NCBI RefSeq assembly: GCF_002104475.1
Contig: NZ_NBOF01000006.1
Span: 62,001 to 126,000, forward strand
From: Cognaticolwellia mytili
Lineage (GTDB): Bacteria; Pseudomonadota; Gammaproteobacteria; Enterobacterales; Alteromonadaceae
Direction of reading: 5' to 3'
Length of the DNA: 64,000 nt
The stretch's first letter is position 1; every line of letters begins with the position of its first letter. Below the pieces are notes generated by a model. The model saw nothing but the letters and a program-made list of their open reading frames with translations. It made no database searches and was not told the DNA's origin. A program made the translations under genes and the position numbers. Below are positions 8,854-19,723 of this stretch, piece by piece.

Positions 8854-9348
8854 GTCTATTCCTAGTTTGTTAGGCTAATGCGTAAGTTAAGTCATTATTA
8901 TTGTCGTTTAAGCACAATTCATGAAATCTATATTCATTATTGCTATTTTGTATACTATGGCATTGAGCTTGGTTATTTCAAGCCCTTTTATATATATTAA
9001 TTCGCTACAAGCTATAAATAATATAGCGTTATCATTTTGATATTTCACATAACTTAGCTGAATATTCAGCATATAGCGCTAAGTATTCATATAAAAATAG
9101 GACTTACACCTATTGATATAACGTTAGCTCCATAACTTAAATTTAAAACCTATACTCTATATTCATAATTCGCGATTTTTCCATCATTTCATCGCAAACT
9201 TCAGAAGTTTAACACTGTTCAGTAAAATTCTCGGAAACTGGTATACCTGTTATAGAGAAACTTTGAATATAGTAACCTGCCTCCTGATGAGTTAACTAGC
9301 TTGAGCTAACGTATGGTTCAATGTGGGTAAATACACATCTTTAGATAT
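8854..9348. other. Gene-free region upstream of maeB with small palindromes
   Basis: No credible reading frame. It contains GCTATA-5-TATAGC (9011-9027) and a perfect 14-bp palindrome GCTGAATATTCAGC (9057-9070), itself flanked by CTTAGC/GCTAAG (9053-9083). These could bind a regulator of maeB but sit about 200 bp from its start, and AT-rich DNA yields palindromes easily. Confidence 0.4.
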
Positions 9349-9373
9349 AAAAAAACCACCTAAAAGGTGGTTT
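9349..9373 (-). terminator. Rho-independent terminator of purA
   Basis: On the minus strand, stem AACCACC / GGTGGTT with a short loop is followed by a T run, about 30 bp beyond the purA stop. Confidence 0.9.
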
Positions 9374-9403
9374 CTTAAAATTGATTAAACTGTGAAAATT
9401 TAA

Positions 9404-10723
<1,320 letters not shown>

Positions 10724-10827
10724 TTAGGCGGGGATTCTATCAAATATCGATATTTTGTCCAAGCAATAATTGTTGATTTTTAACTCGAAAATAAAAAAGC
10801 TAAGGACTAGGGTAAGTTAGCAATAAA

Positions 10828-11013
10828 CTAATTTATCAGCCACAGCAGCACAAAACCAACGAGCACTAAGAAAATTCCAATTTGTCGAATAGAACCAATC
10901 GACTCTTTTGCTAGTTTAAGTACATAAGCACGCCATTTATTCGGGAATAAAGCCGGAATAAGTCCTTCAATAATTAACGCAATGGCAATTGCCATCAATA
11001 GTGTCGTCGTCAT
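10828..11013 (-). CDS. yjeT: DUF2065 small inner-membrane protein, YjeT-like
   Basis: A 61-aa protein with two hydrophobic stretches (about 3-20 and 44-60) joined by a loop holding the conserved LFPNKWRAY and the polar segment KLAKESIGSIRQIG. This is the DUF2065 pattern. It lies between hflC and purA as yjeT does in E. coli. Its function is unknown; the conserved position beside hflKC hints at a link to that complex, but this is only inference. A 490-bp repeat region now separates it from hflC, and hflC has its own terminator, so it probably depends on a separate promoter. Confidence 0.88.
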   Translation of the reverse strand: MTTTLLMAIAIALIIEGLIPALFPNKWRAYVLKLAKESIGSIRQIGIFLVLVGFVLLWLIN

Positions 11014-11153
11014 AAACGTTCCTTAGCAGCTATTTAGGCAGATATGTTGACATGAATTAAAACTATCACCAAATGCCATTTGTATTAACGATATCTTTAA
11101 GCATATTTTTCTGAACATTGACATGTAGGGATACATTAATATCACGATGCCAT

Positions 11154-11246
11154 AGAAGGCAAAGAACGACCATGTGACCGCGCTATACTGCACATCGACG
11201 TGCACGGATGCACTAATGCCTCGAAACACAGGATGTATGAGAGAGG
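11154..11246 (+). repeat. Direct repeat copy 1 (93 bp)
   Basis: This block, starting AGAAGGCAAAGAACGAC and ending GAGAGG, recurs exactly 200 bp downstream with about four substitutions. It contains the GTGCACGGATGCAC hairpin and an ACAGGATGT motif. It lies in the spacer between yjeT and hflC. Confidence 0.95.
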
Positions 11247-11353
11247 GCTAAACATATACGCTCTTTCACATCGACAAGTAAAGATACATTAATGTCGTGA
11301 GCCATGTTCTTACATGGATGTAAGTCATTAGGGTAATGCAGGAGCAATTACCG

Positions 11354-11446
11354 AGAAGGCAAAGAACGACTATGTGATCACGCTATACTGCACATCGACG
11401 TGCACGGATGCACTAATGCCTCGAAATACAGGATGTATGAGAGAGG
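11354..11446 (+). repeat. Direct repeat copy 2 (93 bp)
   Basis: Second copy of the block at 11154-11246. Differences are C/T, C/T and G/A in the segment after GAACGAC, and C/T in TCGAAATACAGG. The last change completes a 5-bp ATACA-GGA-TGTAT stem that is imperfect in copy 1. A related 32-bp motif (ACATCGAC...GATACATTAATG) also occurs near 11115 and 11267, so the repeat family is wider than the two blocks. Confidence 0.95.
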
Positions 11447-11455
11447 TCTGTACAT

Positions 11456-11485
11456 AAAAAAGCCATGACAAATGCCATGGCTTTT
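11456..11485 (-). terminator. Terminator downstream of hflC (usable in both directions)
   Basis: Ten-base stem AAAAGCCATG / CATGGCTTTT with an 8-nt loop. The minus strand has the longer T run (six), fitting termination of hflC 20 bp upstream. The plus strand has four T's and could end a transcript from the repeat region. Confidence 0.85.
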
Positions 11486-11505
11486 ATAACGATTCTTAAA
11501 AGATA

Positions 11506-12390
11506 TTACTTATCTTTCTTGCCGTTTTTCAAATAGTTGAAGAAGTCACTATCAGGCTTCACAACTAAGATATCATTCTTAGAGCTAAAGCTTGTTTCAT
11601 AGGCTTCTAAACTACGGAAGAAATCAAAGAATTCGGCATCTTGTCCGTATGAATCAGCATAAACTTTTGCTGCTAAGGCATCGCCTTCACCACGAATTTC
11701 CTGTGCTTCCTTTTGTGCTGTTGCTAACATTACTGTTACTTTTGCGTCAATAGTTGCACGAATGATTTCTGATTGCTCTTGACCTTGAGAGCGATGCTCT
11801 TTAGCCACGGCAGTACGTTCAGCACGCATACGCTCGTATATCGAGTTACTAACCTCAGTAGGTAAGTTAATAGCCTTAATACGGACATCAATTACTTCAA
11901 TACCTAAGTCTTCACGGCTACTTGCTGCACTTTCTAGTGCTTTTGCCATGATGTCATCACGGTCACCCGATACGATTTCCTTAATGGTACGAGTACCAAA
12001 CTCAGTACGTAGGCCGTTGTTAACTTTTTGCTTTAATAGCGCGCGAGCATTATCAATTGAACCCGACGTACGCAAATAGTAAGTAGAGAAATTAACGATG
12101 CGCCATTTAACAAATGAATCGACCATTAAATCTTTCTTTTCAGACGTTACAAAACGATCAGGCGCTTCATCTAAGGTTTGAATGCGTGCATCAAGTTTAC
12201 GTACCGTGTTAATAAACGGAAATTTGAAATGTAGACCTGGATCATACACTTTCATATCGCCGCTATCGCCGTCACGTTTAATTTTTGAAAATTCAAACAC
12301 GATACCGCGCTGACCTTCAAAAACAATAAAAACGGATGAAATAGTTAAAACAAATAGTAAAGCAATTATTGCCAGTATAAAATTTTTCAT
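11506..12390 (-). CDS. hflC: FtsH-protease modulator HflC
   Basis: A SPFH/prohibitin-family membrane protein that, with HflK, forms a large periplasmic cage around FtsH and modulates degradation of membrane proteins. The 294-aa product has one N-terminal membrane anchor (about 5-24), then the SPFH domain beginning VFEGQRGIVFEF and a long charged coiled coil (about 170-255, EIIRATIDAKVTVMLATAQKEA). The C-terminus reads FFRSLEAYETSFSSKNDILVVKPDSDFF as in other HflC proteins. Its start is 3 nt from the hflK stop, so translation is probably coupled. Confidence 0.97.
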   Translation of the reverse strand: MKNFILAIIALLFVLTISSVFIVFEGQRGIVFEFSKIKRDGDSGDMKVYDPGLHFKFPFINTVRKLDARIQTLDEAPDRFVTSEKKDLMVDSFVKWRIVNFSTYYLRTSGSIDNARALLKQKVNNGLRTEFGTRTIKEIVSGDRDDIMAKALESAASSREDLGIEVIDVRIKAINLPTEVSNSIYERMRAERTAVAKEHRSQGQEQSEIIRATIDAKVTVMLATAQKEAQEIRGEGDALAAKVYADSYGQDAEFFDFFRSLEAYETSFSSKNDILVVKPDSDFFNYLKNGKKDK

Positions 12391-12393
12391 GGC

Positions 12394-13536
12394 TTAATTT
12401 CTCCCACTATTGAAGCGATCATTTCGACCTGATAACGCTGGCGCAGTGTTAGTGCTATTCGTTGAGTTTACACTCGGTAATGACTGTTGAATAACACGTT
12501 GGCCTGTAGATTGTTGTTGCATAATCTTATCTAACGGTAGGTACATCATGTTATTACCACCATCAACATCAACCATCACTTTACTGGTATTACTGTAAAC
12601 CTTTTCCATCGTTGTTAAATACATACGTTGGCGAGTAACTTCAGGTGCGGCTTGATATTCAGGTAACAGTTTATTAAAACGTGCAACTTCACCTTCGGCA
12701 TCTAATAAAACCTGTGCTTTATAAGCTAATGCTTCTTGCTCTAAACGTTTAACTCGACCACGGGCACGAGGTTCGATGCCTCTAGCATAGGCTTCTGCTT
12801 CACGTAAAAATCTAACTTCATCTTCCTGTGCAGCAATAGCATCATCAAAAGCATCTTTTACTTCTTCAGGAGGACGAGCATCTTTAAAGTTAACATCAAC
12901 AATGATCAAACCTAAGTTATATGGCTCGATAATTTTATCTAGCTCTTTCCAAACGGCTTGACGAACTTCTTCACGACCACTGGTTAAAATGTCATCCATT
13001 TTCGAATGACCAATAACATAGCGAAGCGCACTATCAAGCGACTGGCTTAAACTGTCATCAGCGTTAGTGACACTGAATATATAGTTACGAGCGTCAACCA
13101 CACGATATTGAATTTGCATTTCTACACGCACTACGTTTTCGTCTTGCGTTAGCATAAAGCCAGCAGATGGCAAGTCACGAGTTGTTTGCATATCAACTGG
13201 GATAACACGCTCAACAAACGACCACTTCCAACGCAAACCTGGCTCTACTAAACCAGCATACTGACCAAAGCGTAATACAATGCCTTTTTCAGCCTCTTTG
13301 ATGGTGTAGAAACCTGTAAAGGCATAAACTAGAATGGCAACAATTAACAACACCATAATGCCAACACTAGAAAGACTATTCCCAGAATTACCGCCAGATT
13401 TTTTTCCGCCAAAAATACCGCCAAACTTGTTGCCAATATCTTTTAGTAAATCATCTAAGTCAGGTGGACCTTGATTTTTGCCACCTTTATTTTTCCAGGG
13501 ATCTTTTTCGTTATTCCCCGGTTCATTCCAAGCCAT
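12394..13536 (-). CDS. hflK: FtsH-protease modulator HflK
   Basis: Partner of HflC in the HflKC-FtsH complex. The 380-aa protein has the typical Gly/Asn/Lys-rich cytoplasmic N-terminus (MAWNEPGNNEKDPW...), a membrane segment at about 58-77, the SPFH domain starting FYTIKEAEKGIVLRFGQY, and a coiled coil containing REAEAYARGIEPRARGRV. The Asn/Ser-rich C-terminal tail (about 345-380) is low complexity and variable in the family. It is directly upstream of hflC and downstream of hflX, as in E. coli. Confidence 0.97.
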   Translation of the reverse strand: MAWNEPGNNEKDPWKNKGGKNQGPPDLDDLLKDIGNKFGGIFGGKKSGGNSGNSLSSVGIMVLLIVAILVYAFTGFYTIKEAEKGIVLRFGQYAGLVEPGLRWKWSFVERVIPVDMQTTRDLPSAGFMLTQDENVVRVEMQIQYRVVDARNYIFSVTNADDSLSQSLDSALRYVIGHSKMDDILTSGREEVRQAVWKELDKIIEPYNLGLIIVDVNFKDARPPEEVKDAFDDAIAAQEDEVRFLREAEAYARGIEPRARGRVKRLEQEALAYKAQVLLDAEGEVARFNKLLPEYQAAPEVTRQRMYLTTMEKVYSNTSKVMVDVDGGNNMMYLPLDKIMQQQSTGQRVIQQSLPSVNSTNSTNTAPALSGRNDRFNSGRN

Positions 13537-13617
13537 GCTACTCTCCGCTATAAAAAATTAATGCGTAACTAATATATTCGCAATAAAACAATAGATTTGG
13601 TCTAATATATCAGTCTG

Positions 13618-14904
13618 TTAAGTTTGAATAAAGTGCTCTATCTCTACTTCGTCTTGTTTCAGTAACCGATTCCACTCTCGAAGCGGTAATTTTATGTTCA
13701 CTAAACAATTGCCTTGTTCGTCATAACTCTCATCAAGAATACAATTTAATTCATAAAGCTGACCACGAAATTTACCCGCACTTGGCGGCAAACACAGCTG
13801 ATGCTGAACTATTTGCTTGCCTAAACGTTCAGCCAGCGCAATAAATAACAGTTCAATACCAATACCTTGTTGTGCAGACAACCAGACACGAATTGGCATT
13901 CCAAGCTCATCACGATCAATTCTTGGCTCAACGTCATCCAAGCAATCTATTTTGTTACAAATTAATAGTTGAGGAACATCGCCTGCTTCAATTTCTTTTA
14001 AAACTTCTTCTACTTGCTCAATATTTTCGCTACGTCGCTCATCAGAAATATCGATAACATGTAAAAGCAATTCTGCTTCACGAGTTTCGGTCAGTGTTGC
14101 TTTAAACGCAGCAACTAAGTCATGAGGAAGGTGACGAATAAAACCAACCGTATCAGCCAATATAACTCGACCAACATCTTCTACTTCAATTTTACGTAAA
14201 GTAGGGTCTAAGGTAGCAAATAGCTGGTCAGCAGCATAAACATCTGCTCGAGTTATATGGTTAAATAATGTTGATTTACCCGCATTGGTATAACCCACTA
14301 AAGAGATGGTTGGAATTTCAGCGCGAGTTCTTGCCCGTCGGCCTTGTTGCCTTTGCTTTTCAACTTTACCTAAACGCTTACGGATATTAACCATACGTTC
14401 ATGCAGTAAACGCCGATCAGTTTCTAATTGGGTTTCACCCGGGCCACGCAAACCGATACCGCCTTTTTGGCGCTCTAGATGCGTCCAGCCTCGGATCAAG
14501 CGCGTACTCATATGACGTAATTGCGCTAACTCTACTTGCAATTTACCTTCATGAGTTCGGGCGCGCTGAGCAAATATATCGAGAATCAATGTTGTGCGGT
14601 CAATGACTCGACACTCACACAAAGCTTCAATATTTTTTTCTTGCGAGGGCGCCAAACTGTGATTAAACAGTACAACGTTCGCATCATACATCCGTACAGC
14701 TTCAGCAACTTCTTGTGCCTTTCCTGTACCGACGAAATATTTTGGATGTGGTGTATTACGTTTACCTGTTACAGTATTTAACGCATTCACTCCCGCAGAG
14801 CTGACAAGCATTTCAAATTCTTGCAGATCTTCACGAGTGTTATCATCAGGGAAATCTAAATGGACAAGTATCGCCTGCTCACCTGCTTGATACCGATCAA
14901 ACAA
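13618..14904 (-). CDS. hflX: GTPase HflX, ribosome rescue factor
   Basis: A TRAFAC GTPase that binds the 50S E site and splits stalled ribosomes under stress. It has the N-terminal HflX domain (ALNTVTGKRNTPHPKYFVG, CECRVIDRTTLILDIFAQRA), a glycine-rich linker (QKGGIGLRGPGETQLE), and the G domain with G1 GYTNAGKST, G3 DTVGF and G4 NKID. The frame extends to a TTG at 14922, but I prefer the TTG at 14904: it has GGAG eight bases upstream and gives MFDRYQAGEQA, matching the E. coli N-terminus (428 aa against 426). It lies 33 nt downstream of hfq. Confidence 0.96.
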   Translation of the reverse strand: MFDRYQAGEQAILVHLDFPDDNTREDLQEFEMLVSSAGVNALNTVTGKRNTPHPKYFVGTGKAQEVAEAVRMYDANVVLFNHSLAPSQEKNIEALCECRVIDRTTLILDIFAQRARTHEGKLQVELAQLRHMSTRLIRGWTHLERQKGGIGLRGPGETQLETDRRLLHERMVNIRKRLGKVEKQRQQGRRARTRAEIPTISLVGYTNAGKSTLFNHITRADVYAADQLFATLDPTLRKIEVEDVGRVILADTVGFIRHLPHDLVAAFKATLTETREAELLLHVIDISDERRSENIEQVEEVLKEIEAGDVPQLLICNKIDCLDDVEPRIDRDELGMPIRVWLSAQQGIGIELLFIALAERLGKQIVQHQLCLPPSAGKFRGQLYELNCILDESYDEQGNCLVNIKLPLREWNRLLKQDEVEIEHFIQT

Positions 14905-14937
14905 ATGAGCGACTCCATACAATACTAGCTTTTTCCA

Positions 14938-15201
14938 TTAATCTTCTGCATCCTGATTATAATCTGGTTGGTTAGATTGTGGAGCTGGCATAGTAGTCAC
15001 TGCGCGAGCTGGAACAACCGTAGAAATGGCATGTTTATAAACCATTTGGCTAACGGTATTTTTAAGTAAAATTACAAATTGATCAAATGACTCTACTTGT
15101 CCTTGTAGTTTAATGCCATTGACTAAGTAAATTGCTACAGGAATACGATCACGACGTAACGCATTCAAAAATGGGTCTTGTAAAGATTGCCCCTTTGCCA
15201 T
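14938..15201 (-). CDS. hfq: RNA chaperone Hfq
   Basis: A hexameric Sm-like protein that pairs small RNAs with mRNAs. At 87 aa it is a short form compared with E. coli (102 aa), because the disordered tail after residue 68 is short and ends DYNQDAED. Sm1 includes [18 protein letters not shown] with the RNA-binding Q8 and the rim RRDR; Sm2 is the conserved [14 protein letters not shown]. The start follows a purine-rich AAAAAGGGGCC. It sits between miaA and hflX, the usual order, and would be the partner for any small RNA expressed here. Confidence 0.98.
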   Translation of the reverse strand: MAKGQSLQDPFLNALRRDRIPVAIYLVNGIKLQGQVESFDQFVILLKNTVSQMVYKHAISTVVPARAVTTMPAPQSNQPDYNQDAED

Positions 15202-15326
15202 TATTTGGCCCCTTTTTGTTATTTTTAGTAAAAGTTAACTATCAAAATGTTTTATTGTATTAATCCAAAAATTATTCAATAAAACTAGCTGCTTAATGCA
15301 CAACTATTTTAATTATACATCAATGT

Positions 15327-16283
15327 TTAAAGTTTGCTTACTGCTGATAAAATAACTTGTAAATTATTTTCATCTTCCATATGCAACCAGTGTAAATCTT
15401 TCCAACTTCGTAACCAAGTTAATTGTCGTTTCGCCAATTGACGAGTCGCACAAATACCTTTAAAAACCATTTCATCATGATCACATTCATCTTGTAAATG
15501 TTGCCACATTTGACGATATCCTACACAACGAATCGCTGGCAAATCATGATGTAAATCATCTCTTGCTTTTAAAGCAACAACTTCTTGTTTAAAGTTTTGC
15601 TCAATCATTTGATTAAAACGTAACTCTATTCGCGCATGCAGGTCACTACGTTCTTTTGGCGCTATCGCAAACTGTAAAACATTTCCGCTGACTTTATCAC
15701 CTTTTATTTCGGTTAATTGTGTCAAAGTATTACCTGTTTTTCGATACACTTCTATCGCTCGCGCTAGCCGCTGCGGGTCATTAGGATGAATACGTTCTGC
15801 CGAAATGGGGTCAAAACTGGCTAATTGCTCATGCATTGCCAGCCAACCTTTTTGTTTAGCTTCTATTTCAATTGCTTTGCGTATTTCAACATCGGCTTCT
15901 GGCAAAGGTGAAATACCTTCAATCAAACTCTTAAAATACATCATAGTGCCGCCGACTAATAAAGGAATGCGTCCTTTAGCTCGGCTAATCGCAATAGCTT
16001 TTAGTGCATCCTGACAAAAGTCAGCAGCGGAATAACTTTCCGTCGGATCACGAATATCAATTAATTGATGTGGATATCTAGCTAACTCTTCAGCTGTTGG
16101 TTTAGCAGTACCAATATCCATGCCTTTAAATACTAACGCTGAATCTACACTAATAATATCGCACGGTAACGCATCGAAAAGTGCCATCGCAAGTGCAGTT
16201 TTTCCTGATGCTGTTGGTCCCATTAAACAAATAACGGGAGGCTGCTGTAATTCAGCATTTAGTTGGCATGCAACGTCAGTCAT
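15327..16283 (-). CDS. miaA: tRNA dimethylallyltransferase MiaA
   Basis: Adds a dimethylallyl group to A37 of tRNAs that read UNN codons, the first step to ms2i6A. The 318-aa protein has the P-loop GPTASGKT near residue 22, [22 protein letters not shown] with the catalytic Asp and tRNA-recognition segment, the [12 protein letters not shown] and [19 protein letters not shown] motifs, and the C-terminal [10 protein letters not shown] typical of the family. Its start lies 13 nt downstream of mutL and hfq follows after 125 nt, as in E. coli. Confidence 0.97.
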   Translation of the reverse strand: MTDVACQLNAELQQPPVICLMGPTASGKTALAMALFDALPCDIISVDSALVFKGMDIGTAKPTAEELARYPHQLIDIRDPTESYSAADFCQDALKAIAISRAKGRIPLLVGGTMMYFKSLIEGISPLPEADVEIRKAIEIEAKQKGWLAMHEQLASFDPISAERIHPNDPQRLARAIEVYRKTGNTLTQLTEIKGDKVSGNVLQFAIAPKERSDLHARIELRFNQMIEQNFKQEVVALKARDDLHHDLPAIRCVGYRQMWQHLQDECDHDEMVFKGICATRQLAKRQLTWLRSWKDLHWLHMEDENNLQVILSAVSKL

Positions 16284-16296
16284 TATTATTTAGTAT

Positions 16297-18261
16297 TTAT
16301 GCTAGTTGGCTTATAGATGATGTAAGGTCTATAGCAACAGAATTCAAGCGCAGTTGCTGTTCAAACTGATAATTAAACTGTTTTTTTGCTTTTCGCCATA
16401 TTTGTAAAGCCTGCTCTTGACTCATTTCTTCTTGCACCATTAGCTCAGCTAATGCCATCTGCCACTCAATTTCTGAATGTACTTCATTGTCGGTTTCAGC
16501 TTGTAACTGCTTAATTAATCGATTAAAAGTATGAGTCACATCTTGGTTTCTTAACAAAGCAGGAAATTGACGAATTTGTAGGGTGGTTTTATTTAGCCGA
16601 CGAATTTCCATACCAACATGCTGAAATTGTTCGGTATTAATTTCGACAAAGTCAGCAGCTTTTTCACCAACAGTAATTTTTATTGGCAACAATAATGGCT
16701 GACAAATTAACTTTTCATGCCAACGCTGCTTCACGGTTTGTAATTTTATTAGTAAATCAATTTTCTTGACTGATAGCAGCCGTAATTCCTGCTGTTGCTC
16801 AAAGACTAAGTAGTGCGGCTCAAGCCAGTGTAAAATTTTTACTTCTTCATCGCTCACTAATTGGTTGTCCGGTACTGGATTAACCGCTACTACCGCATCC
16901 GATATGACAGGGTTTTCTCGTGCTTGTTCAGTGTCTACCAGCGGTGTCATTAAATCGCTATAAGCTTTGCTCGCTTGTTCACTCACTTTCGATGTATATG
17001 AATGTGTGGCCGCCGGTGAATATTGTCTTGTCGAGTGTTGCCTTATCGAACTCTGCTCAGAACTAACAGAGTCTGAAGGTGAAACTTGAGGCTCCGACCG
17101 TGTATACGCTTGGACTGCTGATGATTCACTGCTTGCTCGTGTTTCTGTCCGCAGCGGCGTAACAAAACTGGTATCGACACTGCTAGCTGTACTTGGATGG
17201 AAAGCGTTGTTATTCGCAGGGATTATCTCACCGGTGCTATCATCAATGGCTAGCTCTGGTTCGCGTGCGGAAATTAATGCCTGATGACAAACAGAATAAA
17301 TAAAGTCATGAACATAACGCCCTTGATGAAACCTAACTTCATGTTTTGCAGGATGCACATTAACATCGACTTCACGAAAATCGAGCTTTAAAAACAGGAC
17401 AAATGCAGGGTAACTGTCATTAGGTAATAATTCAGCATATGCCTGGCGAATAGCATGATTAATCAATTTATCGCGCATCATGCGGCCATTAACATAGCTA
17501 TAAGTTAAATCATTTTGACTACGATAGAAGCTTGGTTGCGCTATCCAACCATGAATATGAAAGCCATCATGCTGGCAATCGACTTCTAATGCATTATCAA
17601 TAAATTTTTGACTACATATTTGTGCAACACGTTTACTACGCTGTGCAGCAGAATTAGCGATGCGAAATTGTTTAATCACTTTATGATTGTGCGTTAAAAC
17701 AAAAGCGACATCAAAACGAGCCAGTGCGATGCGCTTAATCACTTCTTCAATATGACCAAATTCAGTTTTTTCAGTACGTAAAAACTTACGTCTTGCAGGG
17801 GTGTTAAAAAATAAATCAATAACGTCAATCGTAGTGCCATCAGGATGTGCAGCCGGATTTACTGCCACTGCCATATCACGGCCTTCAGCATTTGCTTGCC
17901 ATGCTGATGTTTGTGCTTGTGGCTTTGAAGTTAATGTTAATCGAGAAACTGAGCTGATACTGGCTAACGCCTCACCACGAAAACCTAAGCTGCTAATAGC
18001 TTCTAGATCATCAAGATCTTTAATTTTACTAGTGGCATGGCGACTTAATGCTAACCCCAACTCGTCTTTTGCAATGCCTTTACCGTTATCAACAATGCGT
18101 ATGCGCTTAGCACCGCCTTTTTCGATATCTATTCGAATACTCGTTGCGCCAGCATCTAGACTGTTCTCTACTAGTTCTTTGACAACAGATGATGGACGTT
18201 CAACCACTTCGCCTGCAGCGATTTGGTTGGCAAGACGAGCGGGTAATATTGCAATGGTCAT
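16297..18261 (-). CDS. mutL: DNA mismatch repair protein MutL
   Basis: A GHKL ATPase that links MutS mismatch recognition to strand incision. The 654-aa protein has the ATPase domain (about 1-330) with [13 protein letters not shown] (motif I), IVDNGKGI (motif II), ATSKI and [10 protein letters not shown] (motif III), a variable Ser/Gln-rich linker (about 335-465) and the MutL_C dimerisation domain (about 470-650). The DQHAxxERxxYE endonuclease motif is absent, as in bacteria that use MutH with Dam methylation; this is consistent with a methyl-directed system, although mutH is not in the window. Only 7 nt separate it from amiB. Confidence 0.98.
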   Translation of the reverse strand: MTIAILPARLANQIAAGEVVERPSSVVKELVENSLDAGATSIRIDIEKGGAKRIRIVDNGKGIAKDELGLALSRHATSKIKDLDDLEAISSLGFRGEALASISSVSRLTLTSKPQAQTSAWQANAEGRDMAVAVNPAAHPDGTTIDVIDLFFNTPARRKFLRTEKTEFGHIEEVIKRIALARFDVAFVLTHNHKVIKQFRIANSAAQRSKRVAQICSQKFIDNALEVDCQHDGFHIHGWIAQPSFYRSQNDLTYSYVNGRMMRDKLINHAIRQAYAELLPNDSYPAFVLFLKLDFREVDVNVHPAKHEVRFHQGRYVHDFIYSVCHQALISAREPELAIDDSTGEIIPANNNAFHPSTASSVDTSFVTPLRTETRASSESSAVQAYTRSEPQVSPSDSVSSEQSSIRQHSTRQYSPAATHSYTSKVSEQASKAYSDLMTPLVDTEQARENPVISDAVVAVNPVPDNQLVSDEEVKILHWLEPHYLVFEQQQELRLLSVKKIDLLIKLQTVKQRWHEKLICQPLLLPIKITVGEKAADFVEINTEQFQHVGMEIRRLNKTTLQIRQFPALLRNQDVTHTFNRLIKQLQAETDNEVHSEIEWQMALAELMVQEEMSQEQALQIWRKAKKQFNYQFEQQLRLNSVAIDLTSSISQLA

Positions 18262-18268
18262 GTTTGAA

Positions 18269-19588
18269 TTAATCTGCCTGAGGAATTTTTAATGTTTGAC
18301 CAATCCTAACAACATTCGATTTCAAGTTGTTGGCCGATTTAAGCTTTCGTACTGAAACTTTATAGCGTTGAGCGACCACTGAGAGTGATTCTCCTCGACT
18401 GACTTTATGCTCACGCACTCGACTCGCTGCAAGCAAACTACCGTCAGGCGGATTACGAGAAAAATAATGATCCACTGCAGTATAAATAGCTTTAGCTAAT
18501 TTTTGCTGGTGCGCTGAATTATTTAAGCGCTTTTCTTCTTGTGGGTTGGAAATAAAACCTGTTTCAATCAATACCGAAGGAATATCCGAAGACTTTAATA
18601 CTGCTAAACTCAAACGTTCAGGCTTTTTCTTATGCAATTTGGTGACTTTCTTTAACTGTTTAACTACATGCTTAGCAAAGTCATAACTACTCGCCATAGT
18701 ATATTCTTTTTTCATATCAGCTAAGGCAATGGCTAAGTTATCATCTTTGGTTTTCTTAATAGTTTCGCCAGCACCGCCTAATAGTTCTGAATTTTTCTCT
18801 CGATTTTGAATCCAGTGGGTAAATTCAGTATCGGCACGACGCGTCGCTTGCAACCATACTGATGCACCATTAGGTTTAGAAGAAGTAAAAGCATCAGCAT
18901 GAATAGAAATTAATAAGTCTGCTTTTGCTTTTCTTGCCAACACAGTTTTTCGATTATGATTCACATAATAGTCGCCGCTGCGGATCATCACAGCTTTTAA
19001 ACCTGGCTTTTTATTAATTAATTTCTCAAGCTTTTGTGCAATTTTTAAGGTTATCTTTTTCTCATATGTTCCAGCCGTACCAATAGAGCCAGGATCTTCA
19101 CCACCATGCCCGGCAACAATTGCAATAACAATATCGCGCTTACCTCTACTATTGTCATGCTTAGCAATCGTTTTATTCTGCTTGTCATAAAGATCAATAA
19201 CAAGGCGATTACCATACTGCCCAGCCGGCGCTAAACGGAAAACTGATACACGATAGCTGTCAGCCATTTCTAACACTAAACGGGTCGTGTCTTTCTTCTT
19301 TGAAGTGCTAGAGCGAATCTTTTTAACTCGCCTATCCGCTTTAATGGCCGACATTAATGGCGCTAGGTTTTTACTATTTTTAAAGTCAATTACCAAACGA
19401 TGAGGTGATTTTAAAGAAAAGTATTTGAAGTCTGGCTTTTGACTAAGGTCAAAAACCACACGAGTACTGTCAGGTGCGGGCCATACACGCACACTTTTGA
19501 TATCATTAATGGCGCTGGCGCTGGCTACTAAGCAAAGCCAAAACACTACAACACTTACCATATTCTGTGCGACTTTCTTAAAACGCAT
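18269..19588 (-). CDS. amiB: N-acetylmuramoyl-L-alanine amidase AmiB (AMIN-Amidase_3-LysM)
   Basis: A periplasmic zinc amidase that splits septal peptidoglycan during daughter-cell separation. The 439-aa precursor has a signal peptide (about 1-26, ending SASA), an AMIN domain (about 28-130) that targets the septum, an Amidase_3 domain (about 150-375) with the zinc ligands in [10 protein letters not shown], the catalytic-site [10 protein letters not shown] and [14 protein letters not shown], and a C-terminal LysM (about 392-436, [19 protein letters not shown]). In E. coli AmiB also ends in LysM. Its activator EnvC is encoded at 44896-46077 in this same window. It lies in the tsaE-amiB-mutL order. 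Confidence 0.96.
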   Translation of the reverse strand: MRFKKVAQNMVSVVVFWLCLVASASAINDIKSVRVWPAPDSTRVVFDLSQKPDFKYFSLKSPHRLVIDFKNSKNLAPLMSAIKADRRVKKIRSSTSKKKDTTRLVLEMADSYRVSVFRLAPAGQYGNRLVIDLYDKQNKTIAKHDNSRGKRDIVIAIVAGHGGEDPGSIGTAGTYEKKITLKIAQKLEKLINKKPGLKAVMIRSGDYYVNHNRKTVLARKAKADLLISIHADAFTSSKPNGASVWLQATRRADTEFTHWIQNREKNSELLGGAGETIKKTKDDNLAIALADMKKEYTMASSYDFAKHVVKQLKKVTKLHKKKPERLSLAVLKSSDIPSVLIETGFISNPQEEKRLNNSAHQQKLAKAIYTAVDHYFSRNPPDGSLLAASRVREHKVSRGESLSVVAQRYKVSVRKLKSANNLKSNVVRIGQTLKIPQAD

Positions 19589-19723
19589 TCAGTTTTAACC
19601 CTCTATCAATAACGCCGTGAATTCGGTTATTTTTCTCACTATTATTTTTTAATACTAAAAAGCTTATACCGAAATTTGTTTACTGAATCTCACATTTTAT
19701 AGTAACTCTAGGATATTACTAGC

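Larger units (their letters stand above)
11115..11455 (+). ncRNA. Candidate GGA-hairpin RNA or dispersed intergenic repeat (CsrA/RsmA-type motifs)
   Basis: On the plus strand there are short hairpins with GGA in or next to the loop but with different stem sequences: ATGTA-GGGA-TACAT (11123-11136), GTGCA-CGGA-TGCAC (11200-11213 and 11400-11413), CTTACA-TGGA-TGTAAG (11309-11324), GGTAAT..AGGA..ATTACC (11332-11352), ATACA-GGA-TGTAT (11426-11438) and a weaker ACA-GGA-TGT (11228-11236). Several match the CsrA-binding consensus (ACANGGAUGU in a hairpin), the architecture of CsrB/RsmZ sponge RNAs. Against this, no strong plus-strand promoter was found (only TTGACA at 11118 with a poor -10), and blocks are duplicated like a dispersed repeat. 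I rate a real sponge RNA as possible, not probable. Confidence 0.3.

Noticed and set aside
11023-11229. A 68-aa minus-strand reading frame
   Set aside because: It spans repeat copy 1 and part of the flanking sub-repeat, has no family resemblance, and its sequence follows the hairpin repeat rather than a protein pattern.
11040-11500. CRISPR array
   Set aside because: Only two long copies 200 bp apart and unequal sub-repeats; no regular short repeat/spacer pattern and no cas genes in the window.
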